Assembly: GCF_002849695.1 (NCBI RefSeq)
Contig: NZ_CP018937.1
Coordinates: forward strand, 1,116,001 to 1,180,000
Source: Bacteroides fragilis
GTDB lineage: Bacteria > Bacteroidota > Bacteroidia > Bacteroidales > Bacteroidaceae
Length of the DNA: 64,000 bases
Direction of reading: 5' to 3'
Part shown: positions 26,864 to 36,125 of the stretch, piece after piece
Position numbering within the stretch: the stretch's first letter is position 1
Layout: every line of letters starts with the position of its first letter
Program-made: the position numbers and the translations under genes
The notes under the pieces: generated by a model
What the model was told of the DNA's origin: nothing
Database searches by the model: none
The model's input: only the letters and a program-made list of their open reading frames with translations

Positions 26864-27257
26864 CATATCTAAAGTACAGTTAATTCATCGTCACCTTATT
26901 AAGGATGAACGAGGTTGGTTTTTTAAAGCTATTACAGGATGTGAAGAAGGGATTCCTTTACATACAGGTGAAGTATACCTCACCATGGGTATCCAAGGAC
27001 AGATTAAAGGAGGCCATTATCATCCGGAAGCAGTAGAGTGGTTCACTGTAATTGAAGGTGAAGCAATCCTCCGTTTGGAAGATATTGTAACGCATGAACG
27101 TAGAGAAATTCTGTTAAATTTCGAACAAGCAGTTTCTGTATTTGTCCCTAATAATGTAGCTCATGATTTTAAAAATGTTGGTGATGGAAATATGATTATT
27201 TTAGCGTACACCGATAAATTGTATGATCCGGCAGATACTATACAATACAAATTATGA
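26856..27257 (+). CDS. Cupin-fold sugar-nucleotide epimerase/isomerase-like protein
   Basis: 133 residues from ATG 26856, which overlaps the rfbF stop. The frame is open further upstream, but that part only shadows rfbF. The beta-barrel carries MGIQGQIKGGHYHPEAVEWF and VPNNVAHDFKN, resembling dTDP-4-dehydrorhamnose 3,5-epimerase and WxcM/FdtA-like cupins. Its position between rfbF and rfbG suggests it acts on a CDP-4-keto-6-deoxyhexose, for example as an epimerase. The substrate is not determined by the sequence. Confidence 0.8.
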   Translation: MSNISKVQLIHRHLIKDERGWFFKAITGCEEGIPLHTGEVYLTMGIQGQIKGGHYHPEAVEWFTVIEGEAILRLEDIVTHERREILLNFEQAVSVFVPNNVAHDFKNVGDGNMIILAYTDKLYDPADTIQYKL

Positions 27258-28342
27258 TTGATATATTCGATAACTTTTATAAAGATAAACGGGTACTTGT
27301 AACCGGTCATACCGGTTTTAAAGGCTCATGGCTCTCCATTTGGTTGCATGAGTTGGGTGCCGAGGTTATAGGCGTTGCGCTTGATCCTTTCTCAGAGCGT
27401 GATAATTATGTTCTTTCCGGAATTGGAAGTAAAATTAAAGCCGATTTGCGTGTTGACATTCGTGATGGAGAGCGCATGAAGGCAATCTTCCGTGAATATC
27501 AGCCGGAAATAATATTTCACCTTGCAGCCCAACCTCTTGTACGCTTGAGCTATGAGATTCCTGTAGATACTTATGCTACTAATGTGATGGGTACTATCAA
27601 TGTGATGGAAGCTATTCGTGCAACAGATAGTGTGAAGGTTGGTGTAATGATTACTACAGATAAGTGTTACGAGAACAAAGAACAGATATGGGGCTATCGT
27701 GAAAACGAACCAATGGGCGGTTATGATCCCTATTCCAGTAGTAAAGGTGCAGCCGAAATTGCCATTGCCTCTTGGCGCCGCAGCTTTTTCAATCCGAGCG
27801 ACTATGGTATGAAACATCATGTAGCTTTGGCATCTGTTCGTGCCGGAAATGTAATTGGGGGTGGTGACTGGGCACTTGACCGTATCATTCCAGATTGTAT
27901 CAAGGCTTTAGAAGCAGGCAAGGGTATTGATATACGTAGTCCGAAAGCTATTCGCCCTTGGCAACATGTTTTGGAGCCACTGAGTGGTTACATGCTTCTT
28001 GCTACCAAGATGTGGGAAGAACCAACGAAATATTGTGAGGGTTGGAATTTTGGTCCTCGTGCCGAAAGCATTACTCCAGTATGGGATGTCGCTACTGATG
28101 TAATCAAGAATTATGGAAGTGGTAAACTCAATGATATTTCCAACTCTAATGTATTGCATGAGGCTAAACTCTTGATGCTTGACATTTCAAAAGCAAAATT
28201 TCAATTAGGTTGGGAACCAAGAATGAATATTCATCAATGTATTGAACTAACGGTGGATTGGTATAAGAAATATCAAAATGTTGATAGCGTCTATATGCTA
28301 TGTCTCAATGAAATATTTAAATTTACTTCATACAAGAAATAA
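27254..28342 (+). CDS. rfbG: CDP-glucose 4,6-dehydratase
   Basis: 362 residues, extended SDR. Rossmann motif TGHTGFKGSW (about 17-26), HLAAQPLVR, and the catalytic Thr (MITTDKCYE) with Tyr-x3-Lys (YDPYSSSKGAAE) identify RfbG. The product is CDP-4-keto-6-deoxyglucose. Its ATG overlaps the cupin stop (ATGA) and its stop overlaps the next start (TAATG), so the genes are translationally coupled. Confidence 0.95.
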   Translation: MIDIFDNFYKDKRVLVTGHTGFKGSWLSIWLHELGAEVIGVALDPFSERDNYVLSGIGSKIKADLRVDIRDGERMKAIFREYQPEIIFHLAAQPLVRLSYEIPVDTYATNVMGTINVMEAIRATDSVKVGVMITTDKCYENKEQIWGYRENEPMGGYDPYSSSKGAAEIAIASWRRSFFNPSDYGMKHHVALASVRAGNVIGGGDWALDRIIPDCIKALEAGKGIDIRSPKAIRPWQHVLEPLSGYMLLATKMWEEPTKYCEGWNFGPRAESITPVWDVATDVIKNYGSGKLNDISNSNVLHEAKLLMLDISKAKFQLGWEPRMNIHQCIELTVDWYKKYQNVDSVYMLCLNEIFKFTSYKK

Positions 28343-29232
28343 TGCAAGTATCTATTATTGGCACAAATGGTTTCTTATCAACAGCCATAGCCCAACACTG
28401 TAATGCAAAAAAATGGCAGTTGGATATGTATGGTTTAGAAGATCCTATTGGTCATGCATATGACCATTTTTTTAAGATAAATTTGCTCGAGTCCCAGATT
28501 GACTATACACAACTCAGTAAGTCTGATATTATAATCTATGCATCAGGTGCTGGTATACAAAACAATTTAAATGAGAGTGCATATCTTATTTATGCGCTGA
28601 ATGTAACAGCTCCTATAAATATATGCAATGGTTTGAGGATAAATAATTATAAGGGAATTTTTATTTCTTTTGGTTCTTACTTTGAATTAGGACAGACAAC
28701 TGAACGACACGCTTTTACTGAACATGAAGTCCTTACATCTACTTTTAAAGCTCCCAATGATTACACTATTTCTAAACGGATGCTTAGTCGCTTCATTGAT
28801 GGTTATTCACATGAATTTACTCATTGGCATTTTTATATTCCTACCATTTATGGAGAAACAGAAAATCCAACGCGGTTAATTCCATATACTATCAACTCTA
28901 TAAGAAATTGTAAGCCACTTAACTTTACTGATGGTAATCAAGTGCGTTCATATATTTATGTAAATGAGATCCCGATTATAATAGAAAAAGCTTATGAAGT
29001 ATCCTTGCCAACAGGACTCTACAATATAGGTGGCTCTGATACATTGAGTGTAAAAGAAATTGTGAATCTTATTCGTAATTTACTTGATGAAGAAATACCT
29101 ATTTGTCATTTTGGAACCGTTGATCGAAAAGATGTGAGTATGAAATATCTTGAATTAGATGGAAGTAAGTTGTATAATGCTATAGGTTATAAGTGTTCGA
29201 TTTCAATGAAAGATGTGATTTTTAAATATTAA
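28342..29232 (+). CDS. NAD-dependent epimerase/dehydratase (SDR), probable CDP-4-keto-6-deoxyhexose reductase
   Basis: 296 residues, atypical SDR with GTNGFLSTAIA at the nucleotide site, a Ser/Tyr/Lys set in FISFGSYFELG and NDYTISKRM, and a C-terminal SDR substrate domain (VRSYIYVNEIP; YNIGGSDTLSV). No rfbH-type dehydrase is nearby, so a CDP-4-keto-6-deoxyglucose (or its epimer) reductase giving a CDP-6-deoxyhexose fits best, by analogy with RfbJ/Fcf-type enzymes. The exact sugar is unknown. Confidence 0.75.
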   Translation: MQVSIIGTNGFLSTAIAQHCNAKKWQLDMYGLEDPIGHAYDHFFKINLLESQIDYTQLSKSDIIIYASGAGIQNNLNESAYLIYALNVTAPINICNGLRINNYKGIFISFGSYFELGQTTERHAFTEHEVLTSTFKAPNDYTISKRMLSRFIDGYSHEFTHWHFYIPTIYGETENPTRLIPYTINSIRNCKPLNFTDGNQVRSYIYVNEIPIIIEKAYEVSLPTGLYNIGGSDTLSVKEIVNLIRNLLDEEIPICHFGTVDRKDVSMKYLELDGSKLYNAIGYKCSISMKDVIFKY

Positions 29233-29245
29233 TCATTACTCAAAT

Positions 29246-30433
29246 ATGTTTTTAAAAAGAATGCTATATAAATCCGTCCCGAGGAGAATTAAAAAAGTTC
29301 TAAAAAAGGTAAGAGCTGTGGCATATCCTATAGTTGTTGATCCTGAAAATATTTTTGAGGTAGTGCATAAAATTAAGGATGCATCTTGGGAGCACACATA
29401 TTATCCTGAATGTTATGAACATTGTAAAGAGCAACATTTGGAAGTATATGTCCCGGCAGAGTACATCTATAAATCGGATAATGGAGTTGTGAGTTATGAA
29501 TCGGACGTTGTGATTACACCCAAAGGTGCTTATTGGGATAAGTTTAATAGTGAAGAGTTTGTTACATGGGCCAAACCGGCTGATTCAAATGTAGTATGGT
29601 ATGACAAAAAAAATATTGGGATTACAAGATATAGAAAGACGGAATTTATACGTGGCAGAGTACTTTCTTTAGTTGGTGTCTGGGCTTATCATTGGGGGCA
29701 TTGTATGTATCAGTTTCTTCCTAAATTATTTAGTGCAGGAGAAGCTGGACTTCTTGATGATTCCATTACAATATTAGTTGTAGAGAATGAAGATGCAACT
29801 ATCATGGAAATTATTAATTCCTATTTGACTAATTACCCAAATGCTAAAATAAAGTTTATTTCCAAAAAGATTGATTATACTTGTGAAGTATTGTATTTCA
29901 TGCCTTCACCGGGTTCAAGCTTTAATGGTCCTAAATTCAGGCTTGACTATCCATATTATATTTCCCGTCATGTATTGGATAAGACAAAGAAATATATTAT
30001 CGATCCAATTATAGAAAAGGTAAAAGACGATAAGCCTAAGTATGATAAAATTTTTCTTCCTCGGGTAGGCCGAATTAGAAATTTGACTAATTACGAAGAA
30101 GTACATAACTACTTTAAAGAGTTAGGGTATGTTGATATTGAAGGGGCTGATCTTTCATTTGAAGAGAAAGCTGGCTTGTTTTATCATGCAAAGGAAATTG
30201 TGGGTTTATATGGATCGTCAATATTAAACCTGATGTTTTGTAATCAAGCTAAGAGCATGGTTCTTATTAATTACAGGATGTCTACCGATACAAGTCTGTA
30301 TCTACAAATAAGAGATTATGTGTCATGCTGTATTAATATTACAGGTCAAGATGAAGACTCAACTTATCATTCCAATTATACTATTCCTTTAAGCAAGATA
30401 AAAAAGGCATATAACGAATATTTCAAGGGATAA
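29246..30433 (+). CDS. GT61-family glycosyltransferase (DUF563)
   Basis: 395 residues. The C-terminal half has the DUF563/GT61 signature: LPRVGRIRNLTNYEEV, then LSFEEKAGLFYHAKEIVG split by Gly-Leu-Phe, LYGSSILNLMFCN. The first half has WAYHWGHCMYQFLPKLF. No signal peptide is seen, so it is a cytoplasmic or membrane-associated transferase acting on the lipid-linked repeat. Donor and linkage cannot be read from sequence. Confidence 0.85.
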   Translation: MFLKRMLYKSVPRRIKKVLKKVRAVAYPIVVDPENIFEVVHKIKDASWEHTYYPECYEHCKEQHLEVYVPAEYIYKSDNGVVSYESDVVITPKGAYWDKFNSEEFVTWAKPADSNVVWYDKKNIGITRYRKTEFIRGRVLSLVGVWAYHWGHCMYQFLPKLFSAGEAGLLDDSITILVVENEDATIMEIINSYLTNYPNAKIKFISKKIDYTCEVLYFMPSPGSSFNGPKFRLDYPYYISRHVLDKTKKYIIDPIIEKVKDDKPKYDKIFLPRVGRIRNLTNYEEVHNYFKELGYVDIEGADLSFEEKAGLFYHAKEIVGLYGSSILNLMFCNQAKSMVLINYRMSTDTSLYLQIRDYVSCCINITGQDEDSTYHSNYTIPLSKIKKAYNEYFKG

Positions 30434-30439
30434 TACATT

Positions 30440-31336
30440 ATGCATAAACTAACTACAGCAAACGGTCATGATGTGCCTATGGTTGGCTTGGGAACTTATC
30501 CTCTTCAGGGTGAGGCTATGGCAAGTATGGCTTTGGATGCTTTCAAATGTGGTTACAGATTAATTGATACTGCAGATGATTATAGAGGTGAAACCGGATT
30601 GGGACTTGCACTTTCGCGGCTTAATAATGAAACAGGATTTAGACGGGAGGATGTGTTTATCCAAACGAAAATCTCACAGGATAATGCCTATGGAGATGAA
30701 CCATTGGAAGGTGTTTGGTTTAATAAGTTGTCGAAATATCAAAATCGCCATACAGTAGAAGAAGTTGTTATGGATAAGGTTACTATTTCCTTGCGAGAGT
30801 TACAAACCGACTATATCGACTCACTCCTCATTCACTATCCTTTCCCGGGTTATTATGAAGATATTTGGGATGTTATGATGCGTTTAAAGAAAGAAGGTAA
30901 GGTAAGATACATAGGAGTGTCCAACTTTCATATAAATCACCTCGAAAAGCTTAAATCAATAGGTGAATGTCCTTCTATTAATCAAATTTATGTCAGCCCT
31001 CTTAGCATAAAACATGAGGATCTTGAGTATTCTATAAATAACGCTATTCAGCTGATGACATATTCACCGCTCATGGATTTAGTTCACGGGCAGCTTAATG
31101 ACAATATTTTAATGCCTTTAGCAGAGAAATATAGAAAGACAAAACATCAAGTTATACTACGTTGGAATATCGATAGAGGTTGCATGCCATTGCCTAGAAC
31201 CACTAATCCGAATAGACTTTTAGGCAACTTTGAGTTATTCGATTTTAAGCTCACAGAGGAGGAAATAGAAGCTATTTCAGCAATGAACAGGGATTTGCAG
31301 TTTTTGGTTGAGTCAAAACAATGTCCGGGGCTATGA
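30440..31336 (+). CDS. Aldo/keto reductase
   Basis: 298 residues, TIM-barrel AKR. The catalytic tetrad is visible as Asp and Tyr in DTADDYRGETG, Lys in FIQTKIS and His in LLIHYPFP. C-terminal LRWNIDRGCMPLPRT is the NADPH-binding stretch. In this operon it may reduce a keto-sugar or a small acyl precursor made around the FkbH/ACP pair. It overlaps the next gene by the ATGA at 31333-31336. Confidence 0.9.
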   Translation: MHKLTTANGHDVPMVGLGTYPLQGEAMASMALDAFKCGYRLIDTADDYRGETGLGLALSRLNNETGFRREDVFIQTKISQDNAYGDEPLEGVWFNKLSKYQNRHTVEEVVMDKVTISLRELQTDYIDSLLIHYPFPGYYEDIWDVMMRLKKEGKVRYIGVSNFHINHLEKLKSIGECPSINQIYVSPLSIKHEDLEYSINNAIQLMTYSPLMDLVHGQLNDNILMPLAEKYRKTKHQVILRWNIDRGCMPLPRTTNPNRLLGNFELFDFKLTEEEIEAISAMNRDLQFLVESKQCPGL

Positions 31337-32232
31337 GCATACTTAGAAAGATCTTTAGAAAAGTGAATGGTTTGTTAAGACGTTCCTATTGGGTAAATGA
31401 AGTTGTGTTTCCGGATTGTAAAAAGTTCTGGAATCATAATACCTATGGATTGGAATTAGTAAATCTGGGTAGCAGTTCTGCCAAGTATGGGTTTAATTAT
31501 GACGGTGTGGATATAAAAGCAGCTAATTGGGCTATGGCTCCACAAACATTTGTGGGTGACTATGCCATATTATCCAACTATAGTTCATATTTAAAGCCGG
31601 GAGCTACTATTCTTATTTCATTTTGTCCATTTTCATCATTAGGAGGTGGAAATGATGATTTAGCAGACAAGTATTATACTGTAGTGAGACCTATTAGTAT
31701 CCCCCACGCATCGTTGCGAAGAAGAGATGCGGTGATGGATATAAAGAGTAAACCGCTAAAATATTATCCACTCTTCGCTCTTATTGGAGAAATTAAAAGA
31801 CTATTTGGATTAAAGCAGCAAGTCTGTAAGGATTTTGAGAGAGATGCAAACAGATGGATAAATTCTTGGAAAAAAGAATTTTCTTTATATAATTTACATG
31901 ATCCATTTGCTCTTATAAATCAGGATCGATTTAACGATTCTGTTGAATCACTTCAAAAACTTCTTGTTTTTTGCAAATCTCATGGCTATAAGGCTGTTCT
32001 CGTTTTACCGCCAATGACCAAACATCTGTCTCAAAAGTTTGATAATCTATCGCGTCAACAACTAATTTATAACTTCATTGAGCAAAGTAATATAATTAAT
32101 GCTCCTATTCTTGACTACATTGACCATGAAAAATTCTCTAATGACATTTTCTTTAGAAATGCATATCTTCTGAATGAAAAGGGAGCTAAAGAGTTTACAA
32201 ATACAGTATTAATAGATCTTAGTAAGCTATGA
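31333..32232 (+). CDS. SGNH/DltD-like hypothetical protein of the capsule operon
   Basis: About 299 residues from ATG 31333, coupled to the aldo/keto reductase stop; ATG 31321 is also possible. NLGSSSAKYGFNY near residue 40 resembles the nucleophile block of SGNH hydrolases, and DIFFRNAYLLNEKGAKEF near the end resembles the Asp/His-type block seen in DltD/AlgX-like proteins. An acyltransferase gene follows immediately (overlap at 32229-32232), the usual arrangement for O-acylation pairs. Not a confident family match. Confidence 0.6.
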   Translation: MSILRKIFRKVNGLLRRSYWVNEVVFPDCKKFWNHNTYGLELVNLGSSSAKYGFNYDGVDIKAANWAMAPQTFVGDYAILSNYSSYLKPGATILISFCPFSSLGGGNDDLADKYYTVVRPISIPHASLRRRDAVMDIKSKPLKYYPLFALIGEIKRLFGLKQQVCKDFERDANRWINSWKKEFSLYNLHDPFALINQDRFNDSVESLQKLLVFCKSHGYKAVLVLPPMTKHLSQKFDNLSRQQLIYNFIEQSNIINAPILDYIDHEKFSNDIFFRNAYLLNEKGAKEFTNTVLIDLSKL

Positions 32233-33365
32233 ATAATCAGACTTTGGATAGTAAAGTGTGTAGAAATCTACAATTGCCATTAGCAATAATGGTAGTTTTT
32301 TTGCATTCGTTTGGCCTTCCATCTGATGTTGACATTGCTGGTATAGATTATACCTCTTTAACCGGTTTGGATTTCTATAATTTAATTCGTGTAATATGCA
32401 GTAGGTTACTGTCAAACTGTGCTGTACCTGCTTTTTTTATCATTTCTGGTTATTATTTCTTCTATGACATTAACTCTTTGGGAAATAACCATAAATCATA
32501 TTTCATCGGTAAATGGAGAAAGCGGCTTTATTCGTTACTTATTCCATATTTAGTATGGAATACAATATATATCTTATATACTTTTTTTATAAGAATAGCA
32601 GGCGTAATCATCAAAGGAAAATCTTTGTCATCAATCTATGATTGGATATCTGAGTACGGAAATTTTTTTTCTTTGTATTGGAACTGTACATCGTGGTCAG
32701 CTACCATTCCCAATATATTTGGCAGTTACGAAGGATTCACATCTCCTCTCCTCTTTCCTATGTGGTTTATTCGTGACTTGATAGTAGTTGTACTTATAGC
32801 TCCATTGCTATATTTTATATTAAAGAAATATCCGCTTGCAACAGTTTTCTCATTGGTTATTTGCTATACGTTAAGCATTAATTTCAATGTTCCTGGTCTT
32901 TCTATTATCTCAATAACATTTTTTGCAGTAGGTGCATCGATTGCTATACATCGCAAATCTCTAATTCAGATATTATCGATGCCTGCAATTAAGATATCAG
33001 CATATTGTATGTCGGTTATTTCTCTAATTGTTTCAATAGTAATTTTTGAACAAGGATTGTTATATCAGATTGTTTATAAGATATTCTGTTTATTTGGAAC
33101 TATCAGTCTATTCAATATCCTGGCAAGTTTATTGGCTCATAATAAATATCGTGACTATAAATTTACGAAATTTTCCGGAGCTTCATTCTTTATATTTGCC
33201 ATGCATATATTTGTTCTGGGTATTATTGTCCCTGTTCTTAATTTTGCTTATTTCTTTCTTTTTAAAGGAAATATATTGACAGTTGTGGGGGGGGGGGTAA
33301 AAAACTCTTGGCATTTGTTTCTACATTATCAAACGTTACTGGCTATTTCGTTATTCCAACTCTAA
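32229..33365 (+). CDS. Acyltransferase family 3 (O-acyltransferase), C-terminus out of frame at a G11 tract
   Basis: 378 residues as read. About nine or ten membrane helices and the N-terminal VCRNLQLPLAIMVVFLHSFG match the AT3/OafA-type sugar O-acyltransferases. At 33287-33297 a run of 11 G encodes VGGG; afterwards the frame reads VKNSWHLFLHYQT and ends at 33365. With one more G (or two fewer) the frame continues as LSNVTGYFVIPTLTVIL, then LLKRLLPDSIFRILNGGR, to a stop at 33449-33451. This is the expected last helix and tail, giving about 407 residues. This sequence therefore represents a truncated, probably OFF, state. Confidence 0.85.
   Translation: MNNQTLDSKVCRNLQLPLAIMVVFLHSFGLPSDVDIAGIDYTSLTGLDFYNLIRVICSRLLSNCAVPAFFIISGYYFFYDINSLGNNHKSYFIGKWRKRLYSLLIPYLVWNTIYILYTFFIRIAGVIIKGKSLSSIYDWISEYGNFFSLYWNCTSWSATIPNIFGSYEGFTSPLLFPMWFIRDLIVVVLIAPLLYFILKKYPLATVFSLVICYTLSINFNVPGLSIISITFFAVGASIAIHRKSLIQILSMPAIKISAYCMSVISLIVSIVIFEQGLLYQIVYKIFCLFGTISLFNILASLLAHNKYRDYKFTKFSGASFFIFAMHIFVLGIIVPVLNFAYFFLFKGNILTVVGGGVKNSWHLFLHYQTLLAISLFQL
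33287..33297 (+). repeat. G11 homopolymer tract inside the acyltransferase gene
   Basis: Eleven consecutive G in an otherwise AT-rich gene. The length decides between two C-termini (see the acyltransferase entry): 12 or 9 G is in frame with the conserved tail, 11 is not. Confidence 0.9.
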
Positions 33366-33476
33366 CTGTAATCTTATGTATAGGAACATATATATTATTG
33401 AAGAGATTATTACCGGATTCCATTTTTAGGATTTTAAATGGAGGTCGATAAATTACAATAATCAATTAACGGATAA

Positions 33477-33490
33477 CCGCCTTTTGGCGG
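33477..33490 (+). promoter_or_regulatory. Short hairpin between acyltransferase and pyruvyl transferase genes
   Basis: CCGCC-TTTT-GGCGG forms a 5-bp GC stem with a 4-base loop, extended by TAA/TTA with one bulge. No T-run follows, so a full terminator is unlikely; a transcript-processing or attenuating role is possible. Confidence 0.35.
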
Positions 33491-33553
33491 ATTACCTTAT
33501 GCGATATGCTAAAATTGGACGCTAATGTTAATGGAAAATATATTGATAAAAGT

Positions 33554-34699
33554 ATGAAAATTGGAATTCTGACCCAACCTTTACGTTTAAACTTTGGAGG
33601 CCTTCTCCAGAATTTTGCGCTCCAGTATGTGCTCAAAAAGATGGGGCATGAGGTTGATACTATTGACAAAGATTATAGGCGTGAATTGCCTCCATTAACA
33701 AAGAGGTTGTTAATATACCTTAAAAGATTTATCAAGCGTTATGTGCTAAATCAAAAGAAAGTAATGATAAGGTTTGAGGCTGAGTTTAATAAATCTTATC
33801 CTGTCATGAGTCAATATACGCAGCGGTTTATAGATAAATACATTAGCGTAAAAACGGTCGATCACTTTAGAAACGTATCAGAAGGATATTATGATGCTTT
33901 TATTGCTGGAAGTGATCAGGTATGGAGAGGAGGTCCGAATGGGGAGGGACTTGAAGATTATTTTTTTGATTTTGCAAAGAGCTGGAATATAAAAAGAGTA
34001 GCATATGCGGCTTCTTTTGGGACGGATTATTGGTATTTCTCAGCCAAATACTCGGAAAAGTACGTATCATTGATACGCCTTTTTGACGCAGTGAGTTTGC
34101 GAGAGAAAAATGCAGCTGATATGATAGCATGCCATTGGGGTATAAAAGCGTGCCATGTGCTTGATCCCACTATGCTTTTGGATGCATCTGTTTATCATGA
34201 AATTGCTAAAACATCTGATGTGCGTAAAGATGATGTGCAGTTATTGATTTATATTTTAGACTCTAATGAAGAAAAGGAAGCGTTAATTAATCGTACATCG
34301 ACTCAGAAAAAATTATCTCCCTATTATGTGAATGCGAAACCTGATGATATTTGGAGACCAATCACTGAGCGTATTCAACCACCTGTTGAGTTTTGGCTCA
34401 AATGCTTTATGAATGCACAGTTCATTATAACTGACAGTTTTCATGCTTGCGTGTTTTCAATTCTTTTTCATAAAGAATTTGTGGTAGTTGGCAACCAGAA
34501 AAGAGGCTTGAGTCGGATGAAAGAGTTACTTCAAGACTTTAGAATGGAAGATAGGCTGATTGATGAAGCGAATATTTCCGATTTTGATATTAGCAGTCTT
34601 CATCTAATTGACTATACTTTAGTGGACAAAATATTAAATGAACGTAGGAGATATAGCTTGAATTGGCTAATGAATAGCTTGAATGATAAGAATGAATAA
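33554..34699 (+). CDS. Polysaccharide pyruvyl transferase family protein
   Basis: About 381 residues from ATG 33554 (MKIGILTQPLRLNFGG); an ATG 48 bp earlier is in frame but adds a non-family extension. Family motifs are LNFGGLLQNFALQ near the start, AFIAGSDQVWRGG near 120, and DSFHACVFSILFHKEFV near 305. It would transfer pyruvate from PEP to a sugar as a ketal, adding negative charge to the capsule. Genes of this family commonly occur with FrhB-like proteins such as the one at 20665. Confidence 0.9.
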   Translation: MKIGILTQPLRLNFGGLLQNFALQYVLKKMGHEVDTIDKDYRRELPPLTKRLLIYLKRFIKRYVLNQKKVMIRFEAEFNKSYPVMSQYTQRFIDKYISVKTVDHFRNVSEGYYDAFIAGSDQVWRGGPNGEGLEDYFFDFAKSWNIKRVAYAASFGTDYWYFSAKYSEKYVSLIRLFDAVSLREKNAADMIACHWGIKACHVLDPTMLLDASVYHEIAKTSDVRKDDVQLLIYILDSNEEKEALINRTSTQKKLSPYYVNAKPDDIWRPITERIQPPVEFWLKCFMNAQFIITDSFHACVFSILFHKEFVVVGNQKRGLSRMKELLQDFRMEDRLIDEANISDFDISSLHLIDYTLVDKILNERRRYSLNWLMNSLNDKNE

Positions 34700-35684
34700 A
34701 AATCTTGTTTCGATAGTTGTTCCTGTATATAATGCTGCCGAACACATAGAACGATGTGTAGAAAGTGTGATTGACCAAAGTTACGATAATTGGGAGTTGA
34801 TTTTGGTAAATGATGGTAGTACTGACGATTCTTTGGTCGTATGTTACGCTCTACAGCAAAGAGATAAACGAATCACTGTTGTAGATAAAACGAATGGTGG
34901 TGCAAGTTCAGCACGTAACGTAGGTATTGACAGAGCAACTGGACATTTTCTTTGTTTCATAGATTCGGATGATTATGTCGGTTCCCATTATTTGAGCGAT
35001 ATGGTTGAAGCGTATATTCCTGATTCCTTTTCATTGGTGATTACCGGAATGAAACTTTTATGTAATGGCCAGTTTCAAACATTCAACTATCAGAATGAGA
35101 CTGTTACTACCAATATAATTTCAGATTTGTCACTGAAGAAGTTTTATCAGCATGGTGGTCCTACTAATAAGCTATATATCACTAAAGTCGTTAAAGATAA
35201 TGCTATTCGATTTGATACTTCAATTCGTAACTATGAGGATTTGATTTTTAATCTGAATTATCTGTCTCATATGAAGGCAATAATCTATTCGGAGAGTACG
35301 GAGTATGTATATGATATAGGTAATTCTTCAGCTAGCAAAACTTATAATGGAGTGGAAGGGGAAATGAAACTTTATTCGTTCTATTCTGAAGCACTCGAAA
35401 TGTTTGATTTGACTCTACTCAATGATCGGAAGATTATTGACTATAAGAATGCTTTTGTGGTGCGCTCTCTTAAATCACTGTATTTTCCGGGTTGTGAACA
35501 GAAATCATTTTGCGAAAAATATAATTATTTGAAGATACTATCGGACAGAGTTACACCACACTTTTCATATGGTGAATCACTTTTATGGAAGAGCATGCTA
35601 CGGTTACTGAGATATCGCCTTCTGCTATTGACACATATATGTTGTGCTTGTTTGGGTGGTATTAAAAAAGCAAAACTAGAATAA
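34692..35684 (+). CDS. Family 2 glycosyltransferase
   Basis: About 330 residues from ATG 34692, overlapping the previous stop by 8 bp. GT-A fold: VSIVVPVYNAAEHIERCVESV split around Ala-Glu, LVNDGSTDDS and CFIDSDDYV (DxD) are all intact. It likely adds one sugar of the repeat unit. Hydrophobic residues near the C-terminus may attach it to the membrane. Confidence 0.92.
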   Translation: MNKNLVSIVVPVYNAAEHIERCVESVIDQSYDNWELILVNDGSTDDSLVVCYALQQRDKRITVVDKTNGGASSARNVGIDRATGHFLCFIDSDDYVGSHYLSDMVEAYIPDSFSLVITGMKLLCNGQFQTFNYQNETVTTNIISDLSLKKFYQHGGPTNKLYITKVVKDNAIRFDTSIRNYEDLIFNLNYLSHMKAIIYSESTEYVYDIGNSSASKTYNGVEGEMKLYSFYSEALEMFDLTLLNDRKIIDYKNAFVVRSLKSLYFPGCEQKSFCEKYNYLKILSDRVTPHFSYGESLLWKSMLRLLRYRLLLLTHICCACLGGIKKAKLE

Positions 35685-35707
35685 TAGTGCTTGATTAATT
35701 CTTTGTA

Positions 35708-35965
35708 CAATTTTTGAATGAAATATTTGCTTATCTAAAAGACGACAATTATTCAATTGATAACAATCAGGCTTATCCAAAATTTTTGATAACGGGGCAG
35801 AGTGAAACATATGCAAACTTACCACACTGCAGAACTAGCATGCTCCACTTCGGCAGTGATAAGGGGGGGAGATAGCGGCTACGTATCACAACGTAATCAA
35901 GTGAAGATGTAAGGGCAGTCCGTTAGGGAGTCCCTTAGTGAATTTTTTAACTGATATTTTTAATT
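35708..35965 (+). mobile_element. IS66-family transposase remnant, upstream copy
   Basis: The 440-bp gap holds a decayed C-terminal part of an IS66 transposase: NEIFAYLKDDNYSIDN, then HFGSDKGG, interrupted by a TAG and frameshifts. Nothing else was recognised between 35685 and 36125. Confidence 0.65.
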
Positions 35966-36125
35966 GTTGTAGAGATTATTTGAATTTCTCTCCAAAAAAT
36001 ATTGGATTGACACTATGCCAATAGTTAATCAAGCGTTGATATTTTAACAAAATAATTTAGGCACTCTAAAAAACGCCTGAAATTGGGACTATACCCTAAA
36101 TTGAATACTAACGGATAAATAAAGA

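Noticed and set aside
35867..35877. G-run near 35.87 kb as a second phase-variable tract
   Set aside because: It lies within a dead IS66 remnant already broken by stops, so its length cannot switch a gene.
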